A DNA stretch of 64,000 nucleotides. Source: Taeniopygia guttata (taxonomy: Eukaryota; Chordata; Aves; Passeriformes; Estrildidae). The translations under genes and the position numbers were made by a program. Positions 32,123-44,300 of this stretch are shown in pieces (position 1 is the first letter of the stretch; every line of letters begins with the position of its first letter). Location: positions 21,515,063-21,579,062 of the forward strand of contig NC_133063.1 in NCBI RefSeq assembly GCF_048771995.1, read 5' to 3'. The notes beneath the pieces are model-generated. The model worked only from the letters and a program-made list of their open reading frames with translations. It did not search any database and was not told the DNA's origin.

Positions 32123-32730
32123 CTTGTGCACATGGCAGTCTTCTGAACCAGCTCCTCCTTCATCACACCTCTTGTTTCAGCGTTACCAATGGTTGGAGAT
32201 TAACTTTCAACATTACAAAACTCATATATAAAACCACCAGATCTCAAAAGAGCTTTTTTTAACCTCATACATTTAACATTCGTTAGAGCCAACATCATGT
32301 TATCTGTTTATTACAGCACCAGTTCCACATGATTTGGAGTTTGGTTCTACTCAGCAATTAACTCATTGAGTACTGAGTGGACCACTGTGCTAAGAAAAGA
32401 CTTCAGGAAGGGGCACCCTGAGCCTAAAGAGCCTATTGCCAGGTAGAGGTAATCTTGTACTGCTGGAAAGTGTCAGGGGTGTGCCTGGGTTGTGCTAAGG
32501 GCTGTACTTCTAAAATACATGTGTGACTTTAGTGCTGTTTCTATACAAGTTTCCTCTGCCAATCTCTGCAAGATTCAGTGATGGATAAAAGCATATAGTG
32601 TAATAAATTCACATGATAAAAGTTGCAGGCAGATAAAAGGACCCGGGCACAGTTCACACAAGTGTGTCATTGGCTGTGTATTTATGAAATTATCTATCAA
32701 AAGTTACCTAAAAATAAGTTAAAATTTTTA
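32123..32730. other. Unassigned AT-rich sequence
   Basis: No gene or repeat family recognised between the LTR-like DNA and the TTGG microsatellite. Confidence 0.45.
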
Positions 32731-32772
32731 AATTGGTTGGTTGGTTGGTTGGTTGGTTGGTTGGTTGGTTGG
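32731..32772 (+). repeat. (TTGG)n microsatellite
   Basis: Nine to ten perfect TTGG units between an AT-rich stretch and repeat X copy B. Confidence 0.95.
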
Positions 32773-32799
32773 GTTTTTCATTGTTTGTTTTTTCTTGTT

Positions 32800-33050
32800 A
32801 TGCACCCTTTTCTTTATCCTTCATGGCCATCCTGGAACATGGTGCTCCTATATCATAAATAAACCCTTTGCAGGGATTGACTAGCTTCCAGCTGATCTGC
32901 TATTCTGGCCTTACTTTCTGTTTCCCAGTAACAAACTAACTCTGGCCTTACTTTCTGTTTCCCAGTAATGAACTTAACAGCTGCACTCAGGGGAGTTGCA
33001 GCAGAACATTTGCTCCTCAAGAGCTCTTAGGCAAAAAAAGAAAAAAAAAT
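32800..33050 (+). repeat. LTR-like repeat 'X', copy B (uninterrupted)
   Basis: Contains AATAAA (about 32859) and a U5-like tail with 'ccagctgatctgct' and 'ctggccttactttctgttt', then 'aacagctgcactcag' and 'gagctcttaggc' before an A-rich end at 33033-33050. Copy A (19180-20012) carries the same blocks but is split by an LTR. Within copy B a 28-bp segment is repeated at 32904-32931 and 32941-32968 (period 37), a duplication absent from copy A. Confidence 0.75.
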
Positions 33051-35780
33051 CCCTTTTGTGCACAGAAAAGGAAGTGCTGAAAAGCATAAGCCATAGGCAG
33101 GGCTCTGACATGAGAGCTCCTGAACCGTAAGATTCCACGCATTGCTGTTCCCAGCTGGTTTTCTCATATTTTGTAGCCAGTTCTGGACAGGGCCTGCTGC
33201 TGACAGGTAGGAGGGATGTCTCAGCCTCAGCCACAGCAGCTCAGTGTTAACAGTGGGAGCAAACAGCCAACAAAACAAAACCAGACAAGAGAACATCTTC
33301 TGCACGGTGCTGAGTCAAGGTTCTGCTGCCAAACCACCCATCAGCATTTTGCACTGACTCAGGATCAGCTACACGTGTTCCTCCTGTTCCAACGGAGCTG
33401 GTGCTGGTGCTGTTTGCAGCATTTTCCCCCAGCTCTGGGTAGTTTGTTCAGTTGTCCTGCAGAGCTGGACACATGATGGACCTCAGGGACTCCTCAAGGG
33501 AGCAGAGATGATGAAGGAGTTCATGAGGGACATGTTGGATGTGCCAGTGTCCTGAGGGTGCTCGTGGTGCATGTGCCATTGCTACCATCTCTCCTTAAAG
33601 CAAGATATCCCTAAATAAACAAGTGCCCAACATGGCACAGTGTCTACAAAGTGTCAGGAGTCTTTGCTGTCATTGCTGTCCTTTGCTGTCCCAGCTGCTC
33701 CTACGAGACTTCTCCTGCCCCACCTTGCTGGTCTAGCTGCCTGGGGCCATACCTGAGAGAAACCAGGGCTGGAGCCATGGTGGTAGTAGCCCCTTTCCCG
33801 TGCCTCTCATGTTTTTTTCTTGGCATCTCCCTAATTTTCTATTTCCTTTTCTTTCATCTTTCATAAAAAAAAAAAAAAAGTTGTATTATCACTTTGAATT
33901 CTCAACATGTAACCTCCTTTGTGTTTTTATCTCACTTTCAGTTATATTTAGAAATAAATTTCTTTCTGCAGTTGTGGATCGAGGCTCCTTACCTTAAGCC
34001 TATCAGAACGTCCCGCTTAGCTACTTCCCACATTAAAGTCATTGCTCCATAAATTCTAGAAAATTCAATATAAAGATCATCCTTGCCTAAGAGTCACATG
34101 TCTGTTGACATGGAGCTTACAACACATCGTTCATGTTTATGTCTACAGGGCTATGTTGTAGTGCTTCCACATCCTGACCCAAATCTGTAATTCCTTAACT
34201 GGGGTTTGAATTTTGGATTGCCTTACATCTATCTGTGCATGTGTTTGTGCATCTGCAGGAGGGGGCCTGGTAAAAGTGTCAGAAAACAGCAAGATGTTGC
34301 AAAGAAAAGTGGCTTTACTAGAAATGTGTTCAACAAAAACCCAAACCAACAAACTTTAATAGCAAATGGTCTTACAGTCTCAAGTAAACTTACTTCCATT
34401 AGAGTAAAATGCTGTGACCTAAGAGCTGTGAAATAGCAGGATCTCCAAGTTACAGGATTAGGTTAAAAACCAAAGAAATAGCACGGAAATGTTTAGTTTC
34501 AAAACTATACTTTACCTAAATTGAAAACATGACAATTTTTATTTTCCCCTGAAGCATGGTGCTAAATGTAATTTCTTTTAAAAAAATACATTGGAAACCC
34601 AGGACTTAAACATCTTTTGATCATATGGTGATGATTAATGAAGAAATTCTTCTTTTGATCCATCTATAATGCTTAATCATGAACTTATGGAATTTGCCAA
34701 TTCATTTTATAGCAATTTAACACCTTTACTCACATTCCCAACTTTGTGGTTTAGTTCTGAAAATTGGCTTATTTTCACTGAACAATGCAGCAACTTGTTT
34801 TGATTCTGATGGGCTTTCTGTGATGGAACTTGTATTATATATGATTTTGTCTGAAAAAATGAAACACTGGGGCAGCTATAGAGCTGTACTTATGTCCCAC
34901 AGTAAATAAATAAAAATCCATCTGTTTTATAAGACCAGGTTGTACAAAAAGCCAGATAGGGTGAATTACGAGGTGGTTAAAATTCAAATATTCTTGAAGC
35001 CGTAAGTCTGAAGTCCATCTCTTCTCTCGCATGGGAAGAAATTAAAGAGAAAGCAAACCAAATACTGCTGAGAAAGTTTGTCTTATTTCTGGCTGCCCAA
35101 AGCAGCTCAGCTGCCTAGTGCACCCAGCCCATGCATCCGCTGCTGAAGCATGAATGTGTTTCAATCCTCAAATGAAGTTGAAATCACTTTGGAAAAGCGG
35201 TTTATGACACCACACACATTTATGGTGCCAAATATGTTTTATATTCATGACTGTTGGTGGAGCTTGTGCTGCCTGGTTAGTCAGCACATCCTTGACTAAG
35301 GCTCATTCTGTTTCTGGTTTGACAAAATTATTTCTAGGGGATTTTTTTTTTCCCCTTCTTAAATTATTTTCAGCTGCCATTGTTGTTGTTTGGTGAATTA
35401 TGAAAAGGAAAGGATAGGAATCAGCACAGGCATAAACAGTGGCAAAGGCTCATTCAGCTGCAGTAATACCAAAGTTTCAAGTGAGTCTACAGTACTACAG
35501 AATGGATGAGCAGAAATGCCTCCTGGTGACTGATCAGGGCTCCAGCTGCATAAACAGTGGCCCTGTTTTGTTTTGTGAAAGCACAAAAGGCAAAGATCCT
35601 GAGCTGGGATAAGAAGTTGTTACTGGGAACCACAACAATATTGAGAACAGAAGGAATAAGACAAAGAAACGACTTACAGGGGAAACTGTGACAACACTGA
35701 TCCAGCTCTTCCAGGCCATGTATTTTCTCCCATCTGGAAAGGTCACCCTTCTCCTCTGGGAAGAGAAAGAGTTCCTTTCT
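33051..35780. other. No supported gene
   Basis: Contains a 92-codon minus-strand frame (33027-33305) with a hydrophobic start (MQKMFSCLVLFCWLFAPTVN) that resembles a signal peptide, but no family was recognised. An A-run lies at 33865-33879. The remainder is AT-rich without recognisable features. Confidence 0.45.
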
Positions 35781-36799
35781 TAGTCTCTGGCAATGACCTG
35801 AGGTGGGATCGAAGATAATGATGGGGACATGGCCAGACTCTCATGTTCTTTGGTCCCACCTTGCATCATTGCCAGGTGCAAGCAAAGGGACAGGTGTCTT
35901 CCCAATGTGGATCTTGGAGAATGTGGGTCACCAGGTCTCTGCCCAACATGGGTCCCCTGATGGGGGATGAAGCTGGAGCAGAGGACAAAGCTCATTGTGC
36001 AGTGGGGGCACTTACAGGGCTTCCCTTATTGGTGGATTTGTTGGTATTGGTCAAGGATGATGGCCAGGAGAAGCTCTTCCCACTCTCCAGACAATTGTAG
36101 GTCGTCTCCCAGTGTGGATGTGCCAGTGGGTGGATCATCTGGTGACAGATCAGAGTGGAGCTCTGGATGCAACTCTTCCTATGTGCCCCACACTCATACG
36201 GCTGTTCCCCAGTATGGATTTTCCAATGGTGGATCAGGCTGGAGCTCCAGCTGAAGCTCTTTTCACATTCTAAGCATTTGTAGGGCTTCTCTCTGTCATG
36301 AAGCTACTCATACACCACCACGTCCGAGCTCCAGCTGGATCTCTGGCTGCCATCCTGGCACAGAGTGGGTCTTTCCTCCTTGTAGCACCCTGAGCTGGAT
36401 TTGAAACCCCTCCTTGAGCAAGATCTCTGGGGATCTTCTTCCCCATTGGATTCTTGCGCTGTGGAGCTTCTCAAAATAGCCTCTTCCATGAGGTTCTGCC
36501 ATGGGGATTTGTCCTCCCTGGTCTGCATCCTCAGCTCCTTGTCTGGGGGAGGAGGGACAAGGAGAGGATGGGATTTGTCTCCAAGCCAGAAGAAGGGGAA
36601 GATCTCTTCAATCTGTCCCCGGAAGGATGATGTTGGCAGTGGGGCTGTCCTGCAGCCAGGGGTGATGCTGGGCTGGGAGATGGAGGAGAGAGGAGGAAAG
36701 GGGCAGTGACTTCGTCCTCACCTGCCTGGGTGTTCTGGGGCATCTTTCTCTTCCTTTCTGCCGGCTTGTTCGTCCAGTCAAGGTTTGGGAAAGGGAATC
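35780..36799 (-). pseudogene. C2H2 zinc-finger protein pseudogene (passerine ZNF expansion type)
   Basis: A short exon at 36799-36722 (acceptor 'ccaaaacag', donor CAG/GTGAGG) encodes FPNLDWTNKPAERKRKMPQN and TQA. It is followed by a 177-bp intron and a second exon from 36542 (acceptor 'tcctcccccag') encoding [20 protein letters not shown] and a Ser/Arg-rich linker ending VVVYE. An in-frame TAG at 36304-36306 then precedes the fingers. Finger 1 is intact ([20 protein letters not shown], then KIH; Cys-x2-Cys-x12-His-x3-His) with an HTGEQPY linker. Fingers 2 and 3 have lost ligands. A frameshift puts finger 4 ([21 protein letters not shown]) in another frame near 36010-35950. Functional relatives bind DNA and usually have more fingers. 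This copy is dead. Confidence 0.85.
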
Positions 36800-36839
36800 C
36801 TGTTTTGGGGGAAAGCAAGATGAGAGTACATTGGGTTGG

Positions 36840-37470
36840 TGACATAGCTCTGTTGGCAATCTGGTGCTGTGCCAGGAGTGAGGAACAGCTGGGAACTGGG
36901 TTCTGCCCACAGCTGAACCTGAAGAGCCAGCAGAATCAGCAATGTCAGGGACTGGGCGAAGGAGAAAGGAGGAGGCTCTCTGTTCTGAGGTTCCACAGGG
37001 ACGAGTTTATTCCAGATGAAAGGGACAGGTCAAAAGAGCCCTGAGCACCTCAGTGCATGGGTTAAAATACTGTCACAAACCAGGGGGTGGATACAAAAAA
37101 ACAACCAATAAGGAAACTTCAAGGGTAGAACAAGGGGATTGCATCAGTACTGTGGGACCAGTGAGAGTAGGGGAAGGAGAGAGAAAGGTCACAGGGCCCA
37201 ATGGGGCGTCATAGATTAGAGGATTTCCAAGTGGGTGTTTGAATCAGGGATTAGTCCAGGCAGAGAGTGGCAGGGAAGATTCAGGAAAATGAGGCTGACT
37301 TGCCTTGATAGGCAGGGAAGAAACTAGAACAATGGGAGGGGGAATGGCTTGAGGGACAGCTCTAAGGGATTATACAACTCAGGGGTAAACCAACTTTGGG
37401 GAGAACATAGGGGAACAATAGAACAAACCATTTAACAATAACGTAACAAAATAAAATATGAACCACAACA
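36840..37470 (-). mobile_element. Solo LTR (class II/ERVK-like) in the ZNF pseudogene intron
   Basis: The minus strand starts TGTTGTGGTTCATATTTTAT at 37470 and ends GAGCTATGTCA at 36840. It is flanked on both sides by a perfect 6-bp direct repeat GGTTGG (36834-36839 and 37471-37476), the target-site duplication expected of class II retroviruses. AATAAACTCG lies at about 37000 on the minus strand. Its U3 start resembles the LTR at 26363-26840. It lies 41 bp upstream of the acceptor of the ZNF exon at 36799, so it split the intron. It is in the same orientation as the gene. Confidence 0.93.
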
Positions 37471-37476
37471 GGTTGG

Positions 37477-38340
37477 AGGTTCCTTTTGCCCAAATTCATC
37501 TGTAGAAGTTACCAGGCACCTCATGTCTATAAAAACCTCTGAAACACCAAGATTCAGAAAAAACTCCTACCCAGGACTTCCCCCACTCTGTTTTCTCCAA
37601 TTTGGGGTTTGTGGGGTCACCCCTGTCTGCACTGCTGCAGATCCTGTATTGGTATCCCATCTCTTTGGGCTGCTGGAGATCCCAGGAATCCCAAATCCCA
37701 GAGGTTCTTCTTCCCTGGGCTCCCCAGTTTGGTGTCGGAGCAGCTCCAGGGTCTCACCTGTTGGGGTCCCAAATTTTGGGCTCTGGGGTACCCATGGGTC
37801 CCCCTTGCCCATGCTCCCAATATCTCCAGGCTGCTGGGGTTTCCCCCTCTCCAGGGCCACGTTTCAGGGTCCTGGGGTCCCCCCCATCTGGAGATCTCCC
37901 TGCAGGCTGCTGAGTGTCCCCCAGCTCAGGTACCCCCACTCTCCGCTCTCCAACCCCAGCCCTGCCGGTACCAAGTGATCCCCATGTGGCTCTGGGTGGA
38001 CCATGCAGCGCCTGGCCTGGGCACACCAATCCCTGCTGCAGGGGGACCCTGCATCCCAGCTCCCACCAGCGGGGCTCTGCCAGCAGCCAGCACGGAGACC
38101 CAGCCAAAATTCTGCCCTCCTGGAGCCGCCAAGTGCTCCCTGGGCCACCTGGAACTCAGCCCTGGCAGCTCCCAGGCAAAGGCAGTGGCTCCAACCTTGG
38201 GCAGCCACAGCTCCGACCTCGGGCAGCCACAGCTCCAACCTCGGGAAGCCACAGCTCCGACCTCGGGCAGCTACAGCCCACCCAGGGCCGCCTGTTTCAC
38301 TTCTGTCAGAACATTATCTACCAAATTTATCATGTAGAAT
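37477..38340. other. GC-rich stretch upstream of the ZNF pseudogene
   Basis: Strikingly more GC-rich than its surroundings, rich in 'ggggtccc' and 'ctgctgg' words, and open in most frames on both strands (up to 242 codons on the plus strand). The proteins are low-complexity Pro/Gly/Ser/Ala and differ completely between frames, which argues against coding. By position it may be the old 5' end (first exon, intron or promoter) of the ZNF gene on the minus strand. No TATA box or first exon could be fixed. Confidence 0.45.
38177..38280 (+). repeat. 22-bp minisatellite
   Basis: Tandem units at 38199-38220, 38221-38242 and 38243-38264 follow the 22-bp pattern beginning GGGCAGCCACAGCTCC and ending with ACCTC, with one or two changes each. 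A partial unit lies at 38265-38280 and a diverged unit precedes the array at 38177-38198. The period is not a multiple of three, so it would cycle reading frames. This is another sign that the overlapping open frames are not real. Confidence 0.9.
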
Positions 38341-41300
38341 AAAAGAGAATTAGAGTAATACAATCAAATAAACAAAACAACACTTGAAATGTTTTGGGTT
38401 TTTTTGGGTTTTTTTCCACACTTTATAGAATTCCCTGCTGCCAGCAACTGTTTATTGATTTGCTTTAGGAAATTACAGCAGAACCACAGTCCAGCAACAA
38501 GGGCGCTTTCCTCAAGGCATATGGCTATCGGTGCTCATGTTGTGCATGCAGAATTGGGAGGAGGAGGAGAATGTAACTTGTGAGGAACTTTATGACAATG
38601 AACACCAGAATTACCTGTTCAGGTGTTGTGGTGGTGGTAGCAAATTGAGAACCCCTTAATGAGGAAAGCCAAAGCTAGTCAAGGCATTTTCAGCTAAATG
38701 GAGTTTACACAAAAGAATGATAAATAAAAAACAAAGATCACAGTCCTTCTGCTTACTTTCTTTTTTTCCCCCCAACATTCCTTGGGGAAATCTTTGGGAA
38801 TATTTAAGGATAATGAATCCAGGCTGATTCAGGATAGTTCCTGTGACTGGGGACTCTGCTGAAATCTTTGTCAAGAAAAATGTATATGTCCTTCTGGTAG
38901 ATGGAATAAAAAATACCAAAACCCAGCTGGCAAGGCCAAGGTGTTCCTTTCTGGCAGTCTCTGTGAAGCAGAGTCAAACTCATCCCAGGCAGAGTTTTCA
39001 CTCAGTGGATCACAGGTCCCTGCAGAGGTGTCCGTGTGAGCGGCTCCTTGGAGTCCCTTGTGGTTGGTGGGCATCCATCAAGTCAGTCAATGGAGAACGT
39101 GAGATGACTCACAGGAGCAGATGGAGGTGCCTATTTTGGGATGAAATTGAACATTTCTGCAGCTTCCTTGCTGGGTGTCTGGTTGTGGGTGGCTGTACAG
39201 GCAGATCTGCCAGTCTTTGTCTGTCCAGGGAGACTCCCAGGCTGCAAGGAGCTGCCCTAAATTCCTTTGTGGAGGGGCAGCCGAAAGCTTTGCTGAGCAG
39301 AGGCTGCCCAGCAAGTGCAGTCTGACTGCAGGATCTGGCAGAAGAGGAGGAGGAGACCTGGGCACAAGTTGATTGAACAGCAACACTTTTTAGCACCTAC
39401 TGCCTCAATCCCCTAGCTCAGGGATTCAGCCTGTGTCAGAGAGAAGAAACTCTCTAATCAGCCTTGTCTGGGTACTGGGAGGCTTTCACAGCCCTTGTGG
39501 GACCATGCCAGGAGTGGAGGATGGACCTTCACAGACCAGGAAGAACCTTTACCCCGTGAAATTTAAAACTGTGTTCAAATAAAGAAGGAAGCCTATAAGA
39601 ATCACCTCTACCAAGCCACCTGAGTCTTTTGTTAAAGCTGTATTCGTGTTTATAACTAAATGGCATGGGGCTAATAACTCCTCACACTTAAACAGTCTGT
39701 TAGGGACTTCATGTTTATCTAAGTGCTTTTTATTGTCTGAACTGATACAGAAATAAAGCAACTCAAATGCATCAAAAAGACATAATTTCCTTCTTTGCCT
39801 CTTGTCGTAGTCGAGGAACTGAGACACAAAGGTGACAAGGCAGAAGAACTTTGAAGGGAAAAAAAGATGTGAGAAGACATCTCTCATGTCTTTTGTTTCC
39901 ATTTACACAAAGAAAACCCTACAGGTTTTTAGGTTTCCTGCAAATATTCTTCTGTTCTTCTTAATTTTAGAAGACTAAGCATATTTAAAGGTATTTTTTA
40001 GAAATGCAAAGATATTAGATTTTAAATTAATTAATGCAGTATACCATTAATCAAGTCTTCTTGAAAAGCTTTAGTTTAAGTAGAAAGGTCTATTGTATTT
40101 GTTGTAGTTTTTAAATTAAGCAATTTATTTCTAATGTCTTTAATAGAAGGGAATAGTGCCCACAAAATAATTAGATCTTGAGCAATCTTTGACTCTGGAG
40201 GTTTGCCTAAAGTCACAGGACATGAATATTGAATTATTTCACAGAATTTCCATGAGGTTGATGTTCAAGTACAAGTCTGAGATATTTGAATGAAAACTTA
40301 AAAATACTTTGCATTAAATTATCTTAAATTCCTAAATCATCATTAGATGTTCATAAGCACAGTTCCTATATTTTCACTGCATCTTATTCCCTACAAAAAA
40401 GGAGAAAAGCAGAGAAGCACAGGCCAGCCTGCAGCTCTTAAAAATCAAGTGTGCTCTACACATGCTGAATTCTAGAGCTGGGATAGTGCTAAATATTAAA
40501 AACTTTAATCACAAAGAAATTTTTTAACATCAGATGCCTGTTGTAAAAAAAAAAAAAAAAGAAAAAAAGAACAAATAGTCATATAGTCTGATGAGTTTGT
40601 TATCCTGGATATAAACAGGTTTCAGTGTGTGAGAGAAGGGGCTGTAAATTTTGATTGTGAGTCCTAACTACATATTCCTTTTTTGTTGTTTGTTTGGTTG
40701 TTTGTTTGAATTTAATACTTCACTGGAAAATGCCAAACCTGCTGTGTCTGCTTTGTCTGTAGGAAGATGAAGGAGCAGATGGAGTGGTTTGTCTTTGATA
40801 AATCATCGCTGCAGAGCCTCTGATCCAACTCACAGTAACAGGCAAACCACCAGATGTAAGGAAAGGCAGCCTGATACACAGACTCACAGAGATGTAAATC
40901 AGCCTCTTCCAAGATCTCAGCTGAAATATTGGAACTGAAGCCACGAATATAATAAAAAAATATTGTGCTGCAGAGCACAGCAACAGGCCCAGCCCTCCAC
41001 AGTAGGGCTCACCACCTCTGCAAAGGGTGATTTGCTCTGTGCTTGACTCTCACCATCTGGGAAGGGCAGCACTTTGAGGCACAGTTCTCCATCCCTCATA
41101 TTAGAGAGACCTTTGGTTCAGGGGCTTCAGTTTGCAGGAGTCTTTGCTAAATAACATTTAAAGGAGAAGGATAGTTAATTCTTCTGATGGAAACAGCTAG
41201 TGATGGCCCACTGAGATTCAAGCAGAAAAAAAACCAGAATTGATGCTTTTGTGTCATTGATGTCTGCTGTTTAATTTTAAATGCACTCCTCTGTTTGTAA

Positions 41301-44300
41301 TAAACCTGACACTGATTTCCCAAGGTGAGCACTCAGTGCTGCCTTCTCCCAGTCATCTCATTTATTGGTAGTGAGTTTCTCTTATGAGGGCTCTCATGAG
41401 CTTGCTGCTTACCCCTGCTACCATGTCCCTGACAAACCACGTTACAGCTCTTCTTCCATTAAATTCTAGAAAAACAATTACATGCAGAAAGAACAAATTT
41501 TCCTCTTAATAGAATTAATTATAATTTTGGGAGTATTTTTTCACCATTTGTACCATGGTTTATTGTAGCCATACTTCACTTTTATTGACAAAAAGCAAAA
41601 TTCCCAGAAAATTTGGCATGCTGCAGTTTCCTGTAATGGCTGGAAGCTCATTCTCAACTCTTTTTCACATGTATTTCTGCAATGTCTTTTTTTTTTTTTT
41701 TTTTTTTTAATTTGGAAAAAAGGCATCTTTTTTGCAATGCAAATACAGAGATGTCCCACATCCTTGCAGCAAATTATCAGCAGCTAAACATCATGGTTAT
41801 GAATAATTCCAGCTTGCCCTTGCCCCGGTATTTCTCACTTCTAGAACAAATTTGGAACAAACATGGAACAAATTTTCCCTTGTAAATTCAGTCATATTTA
41901 TTGGTAAACCTCTGTCCTCTGTGCAAGTGGCATCTTAAGCATTTAATTCTCTCAGAGAATGGTGAATAATCTTTTATTTTTTTTTTAATACAAGTACCCT
42001 GTTTCACTGAATCAATACACATAACAGCTGTTTCTGTTTGTGTTTTATGGAGGTTTATGTCCCATATTTAATGATTGTCATTGTTGAGAATTGCAGACAC
42101 AGCAAGAAAGTTGCTGCCCAGAAAAAAAAAGATACAGGGGAAATAATATTTTTGTTGTACATGCTGTGCATCTTCAGAATTCAATACTGGACAGAACAGG
42201 GAAAAAGAGAAGAGAGAAAAGAAGAAAAAGGATCATCACATGTATTATATTCTTTCACTACTTTATTTAGCTAATGGCTGGGCAGCAGAAAAACACAGAC
42301 TAAAGCACTGTTCATTTTCTCATCCTGGAAGAGTCTTTTTCCTTTCCTCTGGAAACAGAGAATATATTGGATAGCTGTGTTTCATTTCTTATAGGGTACT
42401 TTACTTTTATTTGTGAAAAGCACAGGAGGCTGATGCAGCTAACTTGTCAGATTTACTGAGAATAGGAACAGAGAAACCATACAGTTGACAACAGTGTGGG
42501 TCTTTTGTATCAGGTGCATTTGTTTGCCGCATGGAAGTTACCCAATAAAAGCAGTGAATCCTCCTCAAAATAGGGAAGATTTTGTTCCTCCTCTGTATAG
42601 TTCTCCTAGTAAACAGTATGGAATGTTGCTGTATTCCAGTGGTATGGTCAGAGCTATTTAAATGAAGCTTAAAGGCTTCCAATGAAGTCAAGGGGAAAGC
42701 TCTAAGATAAGACTATACTATTCATTCTAGTTGTCTTTTAAAGAATTTTGCTTTGTTTATGGTTACTAGAGAACATTAGCACACCAGGCACCTAAATTTT
42801 ATAAAGTCAAACAGCATGCACCATGAACATTCCATGTTCCATATCCTCGTGTCTCTGCACGTGCAGGTTTTCTGCCTGTGATAGTAGGTGATATGAAAAA
42901 GATTATTTTTGTTTTATTTATATCAAATTGAATTTGTGGGGTACCAGTACCTGAACAAGACTCAAAAATATTGCAATCCTTTATGAAGTTAATAATTTAG
43001 AACAAAAGAATCCCATGTAACATGATCTCCAAACTGTGTTGTAGAAATAAAATAAGATGAGGTTTATCTTGAGCCATTTCCTTAACTGTTTGACAGCACC
43101 TGCTTGGAGATTTAAAACGGGAATTATGACTTAGGTAACAGATCAGCCTGTTGGTGGAATTATTGCTGGAGATTCAGCTCTGACAAATCATGTTGGCTCT
43201 TCATGGTGTGTGATGAAGCAGCAGTAACCCAGCAAAAGGTTATCAAACTTAAATTGATTGTGAGTGTAGATACTTCATGCCAGGGTTTTTGAAGATCATT
43301 TTGTTCCCAGAAGTTTTCTGCTATTATCAGAGGCTATCAATTAATACCAGATGATATTGGGAATAACACTATATTATGTTTATTAATTACATAGATGGTG
43401 TGATTGAGTGTACCTTCAGTACATATGGTGGGAGTTGTCCCTACTGTGGAGGACCAAGCACATTTTGTCTCAAACATTCTGATTATTATGAAAGGAAAAA
43501 TGTGATCAGAAAAGAGGGGCCTGGAGGTGGGGCAGTTCTGTTGTGCGCCAATTTTCTGTTCTGCCTGGAGACTTGAGCTCAGTCCTCCACCCTCAATTCA
43601 CTCTCTGGAGAATGGCTCAAAGGGCTCTTCATGTGTGACAAAACTGCATGAAAAATCTCCTGTACACAAGAGGCTGCACCAGGTTAGCTGTGAAAGGGAG
43701 CAGATTGGGCCTTCTCATTATATTTCCCCTCTCTTTTTTGTCTTGTTTACCCCAGCTCTGGATCATCCATGTGGCAGGACCAATATGGGATTTATGATCT
43801 AGTGAAATTCTCAGTTCTCTCTCTTCTTTGCCTGAATTTCTCTCCTCCCTCACTCTGCCTGGGTAGAGCACAGCTGTCCTGTTCTACTCTATGCTCAGTC
43901 CTGAAATTTTCTGTGGGTGTGGGGAGCTTGTGACCATGTGGCTTGTGAGGCAGCATCACATGGAAAAGGGAGATCTCGACCCTTGGTGTTGGATTTGTCT
44001 GTCAGCATCCCAGGAAAGCTGTAACCCTTGTGCCCCACCAGACTGTCAGTGTCTCATTACAGGGACCCTTCACTGGACAGCCCTGCTGGATTGGAGGGGT
44101 TTGGACTGACTTTTTCAGGGGCACACCCCAACAGCACCTCGGAGACCCCTCATGGGTCTCCCCACATTGTTTGAGTCTGTTCCCCACGGCCGGTGCTGCC
44201 GGTGCCCGAAGGATCCCATGGACAGTTTATGGAATAAGAGTCTCTATTAACACAAAACTGTGACAGCCCAAGATTTGAGGAGCATCACTGACAGTATCTG

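Noticed and set aside
37523..38353. Open frames up to 242 codons in the GC-rich stretch
   Set aside because: Open on both strands in nearly all frames, low-complexity products, and a 22-bp minisatellite that would shift frames. The signature is base composition, not coding.
38843..39396. 160-codon plus-strand and 99-codon minus-strand frames
   Set aside because: No domain, no splice-site support and overlapping opposite frames. Insufficient evidence for a gene.
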